From assembly GCA_039805565.1 (NCBI GenBank), contig JBDLTZ010000215.1, forward strand, positions 1 through 16,564: DNA of 16,564 bases, read 5' to 3'. A program made the position numbers and the translations under genes. The notes beneath the pieces were generated by a model, which worked only from the letters and a program-made list of their open reading frames with translations, was not told the origin of the DNA and searched no databases. This document shows, in pieces, positions 7,136-13,928 of this stretch; within the stretch, counting starts at the first letter, position 1, and every line of letters starts with the position of its first letter. The DNA is from CALJIC01 sp039805565. Lineage in GTDB: Bacteria; Chloroflexota; Chloroflexia; Chloroflexales; Roseiflexaceae.

Positions 7136-7186
7136 ACGTGTAGCATCGCACGGCAGGAATTTCTCTTGCCCCGCGGTGCTACACGT
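7136..7186 (+). other. Long intergenic hairpin with matched arms
   Basis: ACGTGTAGCA (7136-7145) pairs perfectly with TGCTACACGT (7177-7186). The pairing continues through a U-G wobble, CGC/GCG, a 2x2 internal loop, then GGCA/TGCC and a further G-U, G-C and A-U, to a 5-nt loop (7159-7163). About 20 pairs form in 51 nt. No T-tract follows. It could be a structured RNA element, or a DNA palindrome bound by a regulator. Confidence 0.6.
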
Positions 7187-7214
7187 ACATACCACCAAAA
7201 CACCCGCGAAGGCC

Positions 7215-7263
7215 ACGCAGCCGGAGCGCAGGCAACCCCTGCGTGTCACGGCTGCGTTTCTTT
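7215..7263 (+). terminator. Candidate intrinsic terminator after the pilin-subunit operon
   Basis: The outer stem ACGCAGCCG (7215-7223) pairs with CGGCTGCGT (7249-7257). An inner stem CGCAGG (7227-7232) pairs with CCTGCG (7238-7243). The outer stem is followed by TTTCTTT (7257-7263), the only T-rich tail after a hairpin in this window. The unpaired 3' side also contains the -35-like GTGTCA of the next gene, so the two signals overlap. Confidence 0.55.
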
Positions 7264-7271
7264 GCTATCAT
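7243..7271 (+). promoter_or_regulatory. Promoter of the kelch-like gene (extended -10)
   Basis: GTGTCA (7243-7248, 4 of 6 to TTGACA), a 17-bp spacer, then TATCAT (7266-7271) preceded by TGC, giving TGCTATCAT at 7263-7271. This differs in one base from the TGCTATAAT boxes at 10048 and 16480. Predicted start is near 7278, with a leader of about 28 nt. Confidence 0.45.
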
Positions 7272-7289
7272 TCTGGCGCACTGGCCAGA
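7272..7289 (+). promoter_or_regulatory. Palindrome over the predicted transcription start, candidate operator
   Basis: TCTGGC (7272-7277) and GCCAGA (7284-7289) form a perfect 6-bp inverted repeat with a 6-bp centre, immediately downstream of the -10 box. It could bind a repressor as a dimer or form a small leader hairpin just before the AAAGGAA ribosome site (7293-7299). Confidence 0.35.
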
Positions 7290-7305
7290 ACGAAAGGAAC
7301 CAGCG

Positions 7306-9894
7306 ATGCCCGTAACACGACCGCCATCGCACCTTCTCCGCACGTTGCTCTCACTTACAGCGTGCGTCGCGCTTCTGGGTATGCTCCCCCCGGCGCCCGC
7401 CAGCGCCGCGATCGATTACCCCGTGCCGGTGGACGATATCACCGGCGAGTTCGGCGACGTGGGCTCAACGTTCCTGCTCAGCTCGCTGATCGCGCAGACC
7501 GGCGAAGAGACCACGCCTACCAACCGCAACGGCGGTGTGCAGCTCGCGCCGGTCGGCACGCTCGACTGGAAGGGCACCTCGAACAACCTACCGGCCGCAC
7601 GCACCGGCCTCCGCGCCGTGGCGATCGGCAAGTACATCTTCACCGTGGGCGGCAGCAGCGGCAGCAACCGCGGCACTACATCGAACCGGGTCTACCGCGG
7701 CGAGGTAGATCAGGTGAGCGGCCAGGTGACCTGGACCGAAGACCCGCAGGCCCTCCCGGCAGTGCAGCACTCCGAGGTAACCTCGCCGAACTACACGACG
7801 CTGAAGGCCGAGCGCGATAACGTTGCTATGGTCGCGTTCGTGACGAACGCCGCCGCCGGCAACGGGTTCATCTATGTGCTCGGCGGCCAGGTCGACTTTG
7901 GCCTCGACACGATCTCGAGCCGCTCGGTGCTGGTGGCCGAGGTGCGCGCGGGCGTCCTCCAGCCCTGGCGCGCTACTGGCGACGGCAGCACCACGATCAC
8001 CGGCGTAGACGGCCTGATGCCGGCGGTCTATGGGACTGGCAACAACCTGGGCCGCGGTGTCGATAGCGCCTCGGCCTTCGTCGCGTCGGCAGGCGGGACC
8101 AACTACCTGTATCTCGTGGGTGGCCAGCAGCGCTACTGGAACTCGACGGCGGCGCAGATTAGCGTGAGCGGCACGACGCGCATCATCTACGCCTCAATCA
8201 GCCCCACCACCGGCGACCTGACCTGGATCTCGGCGCCCAACACCCCCGCGACCTACTTCGACATCCCGAAGACTGCCGGCGCGGGCGGCGAGGACGGCTT
8301 CTGGAACAGCGCGCTGGTGAGCGGCACCTTCGCCAACGCCGCCGGCCAGGCGCAAACCGCCTTCTTCCTGACCGGCGGCCAGATCAAGGCCTCGTCTGCT
8401 ACCTACACCAGCCGCGTGGTGAAGGGCGTGGTGGGCAGCAACGGCACGATCTCGTTCGAGGGGAGCGACACCGTCGGCGCCACCCCGCCCGACGGCGACG
8501 GCTCGATGCTGAACCAGCGCAACGGCCACGGCGCGGTGCTATGGGACAACAGCGTGTACACCTTCGCCGGGCGCATAGGGGCCAGCGCGCCCAACATCAC
8601 CCCCGAGTCCACTGTAAGCCCGGTGACCGCTAACCGCGTGCTGACGACCTTCAGTGGCGGCGGCAACTTCCAGCAGCTGGTCGACCCCAGCACGCAGGCG
8701 CTGCCGCAGCGCTACAACGGCGCCTACGTGGTGGTCCCCTCGAGCACAACCGGCGTCGGCTTCGTGTACTACATTGGCGGCACCGGCGCGAGCGGCTCGA
8801 GCGCCGAGGTCTCACGCGCCACGCTCGGCGAGCTGCCGCCCAACCCGACCTACCCAGACGATGGCTGGTACTTCTCGGCGCCGACCGAGATCGGCCTTGG
8901 CGGCACCGACGTGAAGGTCAAGACCATCAAGTGGCGCGCTCTGAGTCTGGGCGGCGGCGACCTGATCCTCTCGTACCGCGTCAGCACCGACCCGGACTGC
9001 AGCAGCGCCACCCAGCTCCAGAGCGCCTCGTGGACCGAGGACCTCGACGCCGTGGTGCCGGCGGGCGGCGCGTCAGGCGCACCGTACAGTCAAGAGGGCT
9101 CCAACGAGGTGAACCTGGACAGCGGCGCGGCCAACTGCTTCCAGTACCGAGCGAAGATCGTGCGCGGCGGTCTGGCCACCACTACCCCGACGCTCACGCG
9201 CCTGTCGATCATCGTCGAGCGGCCGGGCAGCGCCGACCTGAAGTTCATCGGCAACGGTGTCGAGGGCGTGACCAACAGCAGCGGCCAGCTGGTGGACATG
9301 CGGGTCCGGCTCACCAACGAGAACACGTTCGAGCCGCCCACGATCTCGGCGGACTACGGCGACGGCGGCTCGTTCACGCTCGACTTGTTCGTGTTCCCGC
9401 AGGGCGTGACGGCTAGCGTGCCCGCCACAGACTACGAGAACGACTTCCCGAGCACGAACGGCGGCTTGAGCTACCTGCGGGCGACGATGCAGATCAACCG
9501 CAGCCTGATGAAAGTTGGCAACCCGCCCTATATCGTCACCGGCGGCGACGCGCGCTGGCAGTGGACCAAGGCAGACGGGACGGTGGTCAACGGCGCGCTA
9601 AACCTCGCCGAGCTGTTCCCCAGCGTCGGCAGCTACACCGTAGTGGCGGTAGTAGACGGCCCGAACTGCCCGGCCAGCGGACAGGACGACATCACCGGCT
9701 GCGTGCGCGAGACGGCCGTGGGCACGACGGGCTACAACTACCTGACGAACAATCCGGCCGAGGCCAACAACGTCAGCGCTCAGGTGCCGATCACCATCAG
9801 CGCTCCGCCGCCGAACAGGCCGGTGGAGCCGACAGTGCCGACCGACCCGACGGCAGGGTACGTGGTGAACCTGCCCGTTGTCAGTCGCCCCTAG
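7306..9894 (+). CDS. Exported kelch-like beta-propeller protein with C-terminal NLPVVSRP tail
   Basis: 862 residues. A Sec-type signal peptide is visible: basic N-end, hydrophobic LLSLTACVALLGML, and likely cleavage after PASA near residue 35. The start at 7306 has AAAGGAA 6-7 bp upstream and gives this signal peptide; an upstream in-frame start at 7243 falls inside a hairpin. Six kelch-like signatures (aromatic/aliphatic strand plus GG) occur at about residues 110-116 (TVGG), 188-194 (VLGG), 267-273 (LVGG), 353-358 (LTGG), 418-423 (FAGR) and 486-492 (YIGG), spaced 64-85 apart, suggesting a six-bladed propeller. Beta-sandwich-like regions follow (about 520-830). The C-terminus has a Pro/Thr linker and ends YVVNLPVVSRP. 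I infer a cell-surface or secreted binding protein. Its position between pilin-subunit and pilus-machine genes suggests a pilus-linked adhesin. It has no recognised catalytic motif. Sialidase- or oxidase-type propellers are possible but unsupported. Confidence 0.72.
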   Translation: MPVTRPPSHLLRTLLSLTACVALLGMLPPAPASAAIDYPVPVDDITGEFGDVGSTFLLSSLIAQTGEETTPTNRNGGVQLAPVGTLDWKGTSNNLPAARTGLRAVAIGKYIFTVGGSSGSNRGTTSNRVYRGEVDQVSGQVTWTEDPQALPAVQHSEVTSPNYTTLKAERDNVAMVAFVTNAAAGNGFIYVLGGQVDFGLDTISSRSVLVAEVRAGVLQPWRATGDGSTTITGVDGLMPAVYGTGNNLGRGVDSASAFVASAGGTNYLYLVGGQQRYWNSTAAQISVSGTTRIIYASISPTTGDLTWISAPNTPATYFDIPKTAGAGGEDGFWNSALVSGTFANAAGQAQTAFFLTGGQIKASSATYTSRVVKGVVGSNGTISFEGSDTVGATPPDGDGSMLNQRNGHGAVLWDNSVYTFAGRIGASAPNITPESTVSPVTANRVLTTFSGGGNFQQLVDPSTQALPQRYNGAYVVVPSSTTGVGFVYYIGGTGASGSSAEVSRATLGELPPNPTYPDDGWYFSAPTEIGLGGTDVKVKTIKWRALSLGGGDLILSYRVSTDPDCSSATQLQSASWTEDLDAVVPAGGASGAPYSQEGSNEVNLDSGAANCFQYRAKIVRGGLATTTPTLTRLSIIVERPGSADLKFIGNGVEGVTNSSGQLVDMRVRLTNENTFEPPTISADYGDGGSFTLDLFVFPQGVTASVPATDYENDFPSTNGGLSYLRATMQINRSLMKVGNPPYIVTGGDARWQWTKADGTVVNGALNLAELFPSVGSYTVVAVVDGPNCPASGQDDITGCVRETAVGTTGYNYLTNNPAEANNVSAQVPITISAPPPNRPVEPTVPTDPTAGYVVNLPVVSRP

Positions 9895-9902
9895 TAGAAC
9901 TT

Positions 9903-9943
9903 CAGTCCTCCCCCCTTCCCATATAGAGAGGGGGGGAAGACTG
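9903..9943 (+). terminator. Hairpin after the kelch-like gene, candidate terminator
   Basis: CAGTC (9903-9907) pairs with GACTG (9939-9943), and a six-C run (9910-9915) pairs with a six-G run (9931-9936), with T9909-A9937 between and one C-A mismatch. It starts 9 bp after the stop. There is no T-tract, so it may be Rho-assisted or a 3'-end stabiliser. Confidence 0.55.
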
Positions 9944-9975
9944 GGACCATAACACACCAGAAGTGCTACAGTATC

Positions 9976-9989
9976 ACATCGTATGATGT
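9976..9989 (+). promoter_or_regulatory. Short palindrome upstream of the machine operon
   Basis: ACATC (9976-9980) and GATGT (9985-9989) are a perfect inverted repeat around GTAT. It lies about 60 bp upstream of the -10 box at 10051, in an AT-richer stretch. It is a candidate regulator site; no family can be named. Confidence 0.3.
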
Positions 9990-10047
9990 CAAAACTGCAA
10001 TATTCATGGCGTTCTGGTGCCAAAAACCGGTATCGCTTGATTGTCTG

Positions 10048-10056
10048 TGCTATAAT
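10048..10056 (+). promoter_or_regulatory. Extended -10 promoter of the pilus-machine operon
   Basis: TGCTATAAT is a perfect extended -10 element (TGN plus TATAAT at 10051-10056). No convincing -35 lies 16-18 bp upstream, which fits extended -10 promoters. Predicted start is near 10063, with a leader of about 50 nt and GAAAGG at 10097-10102 before the ATG at 10113. Confidence 0.6.
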
Positions 10057-10112
10057 AACTGCATAGGCACGCTGCATTCCCGCAAGCCGCATTACAGAAA
10101 GGCAAAGCGCAC

Positions 10113-11105
10113 ATGAGGCGTGGTCGGCTCTTCTTGCTTCTGGGATTTTTGATCGCCGTCGCTGGCGCACTTGCGCTCCTCTTCTTCCTCCAGACCCCGA
10201 CGCCGCCACCGGAGGCAAGCGCCCCCCCCACGGCCGTACCTCTCAAAAAGGTCGTGGCAGCACGGATCGACATCCCGAACAACACCGTCATCACCGACAC
10301 CGAGACATTTCTGACACTGCAGGATATCCCTGAGCCCGAGTACGCCGCCGCGCCGAACACCTACTTCACGAGCATCGGCGAAGCCTCGAATAAGCTCACC
10401 CTGCGGCAGATCAACGCCACCGAGGTGCTGCGCGAGGACATGCTCACCGAGCCGGGTCTCTCGCAGCAGATCCCGCCGCCGGACGCGCCAGACCAGCCGC
10501 GCCCGAAGGCTTACCCGATCCAGGTAGACAATCTGACCGGCGTGGCAGACCAGGTGGTCCAGGGTGACTTCGTCGACCTCGTGATGACCTTCGAGGTCCA
10601 GCGGACGATCATCCGGCCGAGTCTGACAACCGACCAGACAACCGGGCTGCCGACGGTGACTTTTATCGAGGAGCCCTTCACAGGGAAGACCACCAAGACA
10701 CTGGTGCAGAACGCCCAGGTGCTTCAGGTGGTCAAGCCGGCGCCGACCGAGGGCGAGGGCACGCCGACGCCAGAGGGGCAGGCCGCCCCGCCGGAGACTG
10801 GTCCCGATGGCCAGCCAGTGGCCGGAGATGGCGCGCCCGGCTCCGGAGCGATCACTCCCGGCACCTGGACGCTGGTGCTGGCCGTGACGGACCAGGAGGC
10901 CGAGATCATGGAGTTCGCCCGCAACAGCAGCGTGCCGATCACGCTGGTGCTGCGCGGTCGCGGCGACGTGGCGGTGGAGGACACCGCGGGCGCCACCTTC
11001 GACATCCTGGTGCGTCAGTTTGGCCTGCCGCTTCCCGAGCCGCCCGCGCCGGCGCCGATCGCGCCCGAGGCGCTGACGCCGCAGCCGACGCCGAGCACAC
11101 CGTAA
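10113..11105 (+). CDS. cpaB: Flp pilus assembly protein CpaB/RcpC (SAF domain)
   Basis: 330 residues, the usual size of the family. One N-terminal membrane helix (about 5-26) is followed by a Pro-rich linker. A SAF-type domain begins VPLKKVVAARIDIPNNTVIT (about 46-65) and continues to the LREDML segment (about 112). The second conserved region (VDNLTGVADQVVQGDFVDLV) and the C-terminal strand TWTLVLAVTDQEAEIMEFA are typical CpaB/RcpC. A Gly/Pro/Glu-rich loop (about 210-248) and a Pro-rich tail ending TPQPTPSTP are less conserved. In diderm bacteria CpaB works with the secretin in the periplasm. Here no secretin gene is seen, so a role as extracytoplasmic scaffold or wall-side guide is inferred. 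It is the first gene of the machine operon, directly behind the extended -10 promoter. The ribosome site GAAAGG lies 10 bp before the start. Confidence 0.87.
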   Translation: MRRGRLFLLLGFLIAVAGALALLFFLQTPTPPPEASAPPTAVPLKKVVAARIDIPNNTVITDTETFLTLQDIPEPEYAAAPNTYFTSIGEASNKLTLRQINATEVLREDMLTEPGLSQQIPPPDAPDQPRPKAYPIQVDNLTGVADQVVQGDFVDLVMTFEVQRTIIRPSLTTDQTTGLPTVTFIEEPFTGKTTKTLVQNAQVLQVVKPAPTEGEGTPTPEGQAAPPETGPDGQPVAGDGAPGSGAITPGTWTLVLAVTDQEAEIMEFARNSSVPITLVLRGRGDVAVEDTAGATFDILVRQFGLPLPEPPAPAPIAPEALTPQPTPSTP

Positions 11106-11153
11106 GCAGCTTTGTAGACTACGAGCCGTATTCAACGCAAGTGAGGACCCGCA

Positions 11154-12461
11154 ATGGCAGGAGGATCGCGAACGCCGGAGCAGTCGGGGCCGCCTAAGAT
11201 ACGCGTGCTGATCGTCGATGACATCGCCGAGACGCGTGACAACCTCGAGAAGCTGCTCTTCTTCGAGAAGGACATCGAGGTTATCGCCAAGGCGGGCACC
11301 GGACGCGAGGCAGTGGCCATGGCCAAGCAGTACCAGCCAGACGTGGTGCTGATGGACATTAACATGCCGGACATGGACGGCATTGCGGCCACTGAGGCGA
11401 TGCTCAGCCAGGTGCCGACCGTCCAGGTCATTATGATGAGCGTCCAGGGCGAGCAGGACTACCTGCGCCGCTCGATGCTGGCCGGCGCCCGCGAGTTCCT
11501 GATCAAGCCGATCAGCGCCGAGGAGCTCTACAGCGCCATCCGACACGTCCACCGGCTCCAGAGCACGCAGCGCCGCTACGTCCCAGCAGCGGGCACGGCC
11601 GAAGCGACAGGCGCCGGGCCGAGCGACTCCAGCTCCAACGGCCAGGTCATCGCCGTGTTCAGCCCAAAGGGCGGCGTCGGCACGTCTACTGTGGCGGCCA
11701 ACCTCTCGGTGTCGCTGCGCCAGCTCACTGGCAAGAAGGTGGCGCTGGTGGACGGCAACCTGATCTTCGGCGACATCGGCGTGATAATGAACCTGGTGTC
11801 CACCAAGACGATCGCCGACCTAGCGAATCGTATCAGCGAGCTGGACCGTGACCTGCTGAACGACGTGCTGCAGACGCACGCCTCGCAGGTCAAGATCTTG
11901 CTGGCGCCACCCAACCCGCAGACCGGTGAGCTTGTGACGGCCGACCACCTGCGGGCGATTCTCGAGGCGCTCCGGAAGGAGTTCGACTACGTCGTGGTGG
12001 ACACGCAGTCCTCGTTCCAGGACCGGGCGCTGGCGGTACTGGACCTGGCTGACCGAATCGTGGCGCTGATGACGCTCGAGATGCCCTGCATCAAGAACAT
12101 CAAGCTGTTCCTCGAGGTGGCCGAGCTGCTCGAGTACCCCAAAGAGAAGACCGTGCTGGTGCTCAACAAGGCCGACAACCGCCTTGGCATCCGGGTGGAG
12201 AACGTCGAGGAGAACATCCAGCACAAGGTGGCAATGCAGATCCCGAACGCGGCCCACGAGATGACGCTGGCCGTCAACCAGGGCGTGCCACTGGTGATTG
12301 AGAAGCGCGGCCACGACACCTCCAAGGCGATCGTGGCCCTGGCCAACCTACTCACGAACGGTGCGGTGAAGGCCGCCGCTAAGCCGGGCGCCCAGCCGAC
12401 GCCAGAGAAGAAGCAGCCCGAGAAGACCGGCCTGTTCGGGCGTCTCATGACGAAGAGGTAG
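11154..12461 (+). CDS. cpaE: CpaE/TadZ: receiver domain fused to a ParA/MinD-like ATPase
   Basis: 435 residues. In Tad systems this protein localises the pilus machine, often at a pole. The N-terminal receiver domain (about 16-134) has every phosphorylation residue: D22-D23, phospho-acceptor D68 (LMDINMPDMDG), S96 and K118 (IKP). In the CpaE/TadZ proteins I know, this domain is degenerate. A linker (137-162) leads to the ATPase. Its deviant Walker A, SPKGGVGTST (170-179), keeps the signature lysine K172 but has T177 where ParA/MinD have the P-loop lysine, a change known in this family. D200 (VDGN) and D283 (VVVDTQ) are the Walker A' and B aspartates. The C-terminus KTGLFGRLMTKR looks like a short amphipathic membrane-targeting helix. 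A GTGAGGA site lies 6 bp before the start. The stop is 4 bp before cpaF, whose ribosome site lies inside this gene. Confidence 0.9.
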   Translation: MAGGSRTPEQSGPPKIRVLIVDDIAETRDNLEKLLFFEKDIEVIAKAGTGREAVAMAKQYQPDVVLMDINMPDMDGIAATEAMLSQVPTVQVIMMSVQGEQDYLRRSMLAGAREFLIKPISAEELYSAIRHVHRLQSTQRRYVPAAGTAEATGAGPSDSSSNGQVIAVFSPKGGVGTSTVAANLSVSLRQLTGKKVALVDGNLIFGDIGVIMNLVSTKTIADLANRISELDRDLLNDVLQTHASQVKILLAPPNPQTGELVTADHLRAILEALRKEFDYVVVDTQSSFQDRALAVLDLADRIVALMTLEMPCIKNIKLFLEVAELLEYPKEKTVLVLNKADNRLGIRVENVEENIQHKVAMQIPNAAHEMTLAVNQGVPLVIEKRGHDTSKAIVALANLLTNGAVKAAAKPGAQPTPEKKQPEKTGLFGRLMTKR

Positions 12462-12465
12462 AGCT

Positions 12466-13854
12466 ATGTCGCTGCTCAAACGTATCGGGGGGACGCCGCC
12501 GACCGGGCCGCTCCAGCAGGCCCCCACCGCAGGCGCACAGCCGCCGCGGCCGGGGAGCCCCACGGCGCGGCGGGAGGAGGACACCGGCCACCTCGACCTG
12601 AAGATCCGCGTCCAGACGCAGCTGATCAGCGAGCTCGACCCGAAGCTGGACCTCTCGAACATTGCAAAGGTTCGCCAGCAGGTTGAGGAGATCTTCAACA
12701 CCATCCTTGATAAGGAAAACATCGTGCTGACGCGCTCCGAGCGCGCGCGCATGTTCGAGAGCATCGCCGCTGATATCCTCGGGTTCGGGCCGCTCCAGGA
12801 GCTGCTGAACGACACCGAGGTGTCTGAGATCATGGTCAACGGCCCGCGCAGCATCTACGTCGAGAAGCGCGGCAAGCTCACCAAGAGCAGCGTCACGTTC
12901 AATGATGATCAGCACGTGCTGCGGGTGATCGACCGGATCGTGGCGCCGCTGGGCCGCCGCATCGACGAGTCCTCGCCGATGGTGGACGCCCGCCTTCCCG
13001 ACGGCAGCCGCGTAAACGCCGTGATCCGGCCTATCGCGCTGTGCGGGCCCACGATCAGCATCCGCAAGTTCAAGAAGGACGGCGTGACGATCGAGGACCT
13101 GATCCGCTTCGGGTCGCTCACGCGCGAGATGGCCGAGTTCCTCTCGGCCTGCGTGCGCGCCAGCCTGAACGTTGTGGTATCCGGCGGCACCGGCTCGGGC
13201 AAGACCACCATGCTGAACGCGCTCTCCTCGTTCATTCCGGACGACGAGCGCATCATCACTGTTGAGAACGCCGCCGAGCTCCAGCTCAAGCAGGACCACG
13301 TGGTGCCGCTCGAGTCCCGCCCGCCGAACGTCGAGGGCAAGGGCGAGATCAGTATCCGCGACCTGGTGATCAACTGTCTGCGTATGCGCCCCGAGCGCAT
13401 CGTGGTGGGCGAATGCCGCGGCGGCGAGGCGCTCGAGATGCTCCAGGCCATGAACACCGGCCACGACGGCTCCATGACCACGCTGCACGCCAACACCCCG
13501 CGCGACGCCATCGCCCGTATCGAGACAATGTGTCTTATGTCTGGTATGGACCTGCCGGTGCGCGCCATCCGCGAACAGATCGCCTCGGCGGTGAACCTGA
13601 TCGTGCAGCTTGGACGCCTCAAGGACGGCAGCCGCAAGACGCTGTACATCACCGAGGTGCAGGGAATGGAGGGCGACGTGGTCGTGCTCTCGGACATCTT
13701 CGTGTTCGAGCAGCAGGGCCTCGATGAGCGCGGCAAGGTGATCGGCCAGCTCAAGCCCACCGGCATCCGGCCGCGGTTCGTGGACCGCTTCGAAGAGCGT
13801 AACATTTACCTGCCGCCGAATATCTTCGGCTACGGCGGAATGGATCGGTTCTAG
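12466..13854 (+). CDS. cpaF: CpaF/TadA pilus assembly ATPase
   Basis: 462 residues, a type II/IV secretion-family hexameric ATPase that powers Flp pilus assembly at the inner face of the membrane. The N-terminal domain (about 45-190) has the family segment ILGFGPLQELLNDTEVSEIM. Walker A is GGTGSGKTT with K246. The following strand reads ITVENAAELQL (E267-N268), whereas many relatives have E-D there. RPPNVEGKGEISIRDL is the CpaF-specific loop. Walker B is IVVGECRGGEAL with E316, and the His box is MTTLHAN with H341. All catalytic residues apart from the E-N variant are normal. The short amphipathic start MSLLKRIGG and a Pro/Gly-rich stretch precede the first domain. GAGG (12455-12458), 7 bp upstream, lies within cpaE, so the two are tightly coupled. 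A 17-bp hairpin separates it from tadB. Confidence 0.93.
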   Translation: MSLLKRIGGTPPTGPLQQAPTAGAQPPRPGSPTARREEDTGHLDLKIRVQTQLISELDPKLDLSNIAKVRQQVEEIFNTILDKENIVLTRSERARMFESIAADILGFGPLQELLNDTEVSEIMVNGPRSIYVEKRGKLTKSSVTFNDDQHVLRVIDRIVAPLGRRIDESSPMVDARLPDGSRVNAVIRPIALCGPTISIRKFKKDGVTIEDLIRFGSLTREMAEFLSACVRASLNVVVSGGTGSGKTTMLNALSSFIPDDERIITVENAAELQLKQDHVVPLESRPPNVEGKGEISIRDLVINCLRMRPERIVVGECRGGEALEMLQAMNTGHDGSMTTLHANTPRDAIARIETMCLMSGMDLPVRAIREQIASAVNLIVQLGRLKDGSRKTLYITEVQGMEGDVVVLSDIFVFEQQGLDERGKVIGQLKPTGIRPRFVDRFEERNIYLPPNIFGYGGMDRF

Positions 13855-13857
13855 AAG

Positions 13858-13897
13858 GGTGAGCTTCAGGGAGGCCTAGCCCTCCCTGAAGCTCACC
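13858..13897 (+). other. Perfect 17-bp stem-loop between cpaF and tadB
   Basis: Bases 13858-13874 (GGTGAGCTTCAGGGAGG) are exactly complementary to 13881-13897, with a 6-nt loop CCTAGC. It starts 4 bp after the cpaF stop and ends 31 bp before the tadB start. No T-tract follows, so it probably sets mRNA stability or partial read-through and not full termination. It is the longest perfect stem in the window. Confidence 0.75.
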
Positions 13898-13928
13898 TGA
13901 GAGCTTGTTGGTCTAGAGGGTACCCCTG

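Noticed and set aside
10092..11552. 486-residue open frame on the - strand
   Set aside because: It lies opposite cpaB and cpaE, which have clear family motifs. The translation is Arg/His/Leu/Gly-rich without domain features, as usual for the antisense of GC-rich genes.
12445..13488. 347-residue open frame on the - strand
   Set aside because: Fully opposite cpaF, whose Walker motifs are certain; the composition is that of a GC shadow.
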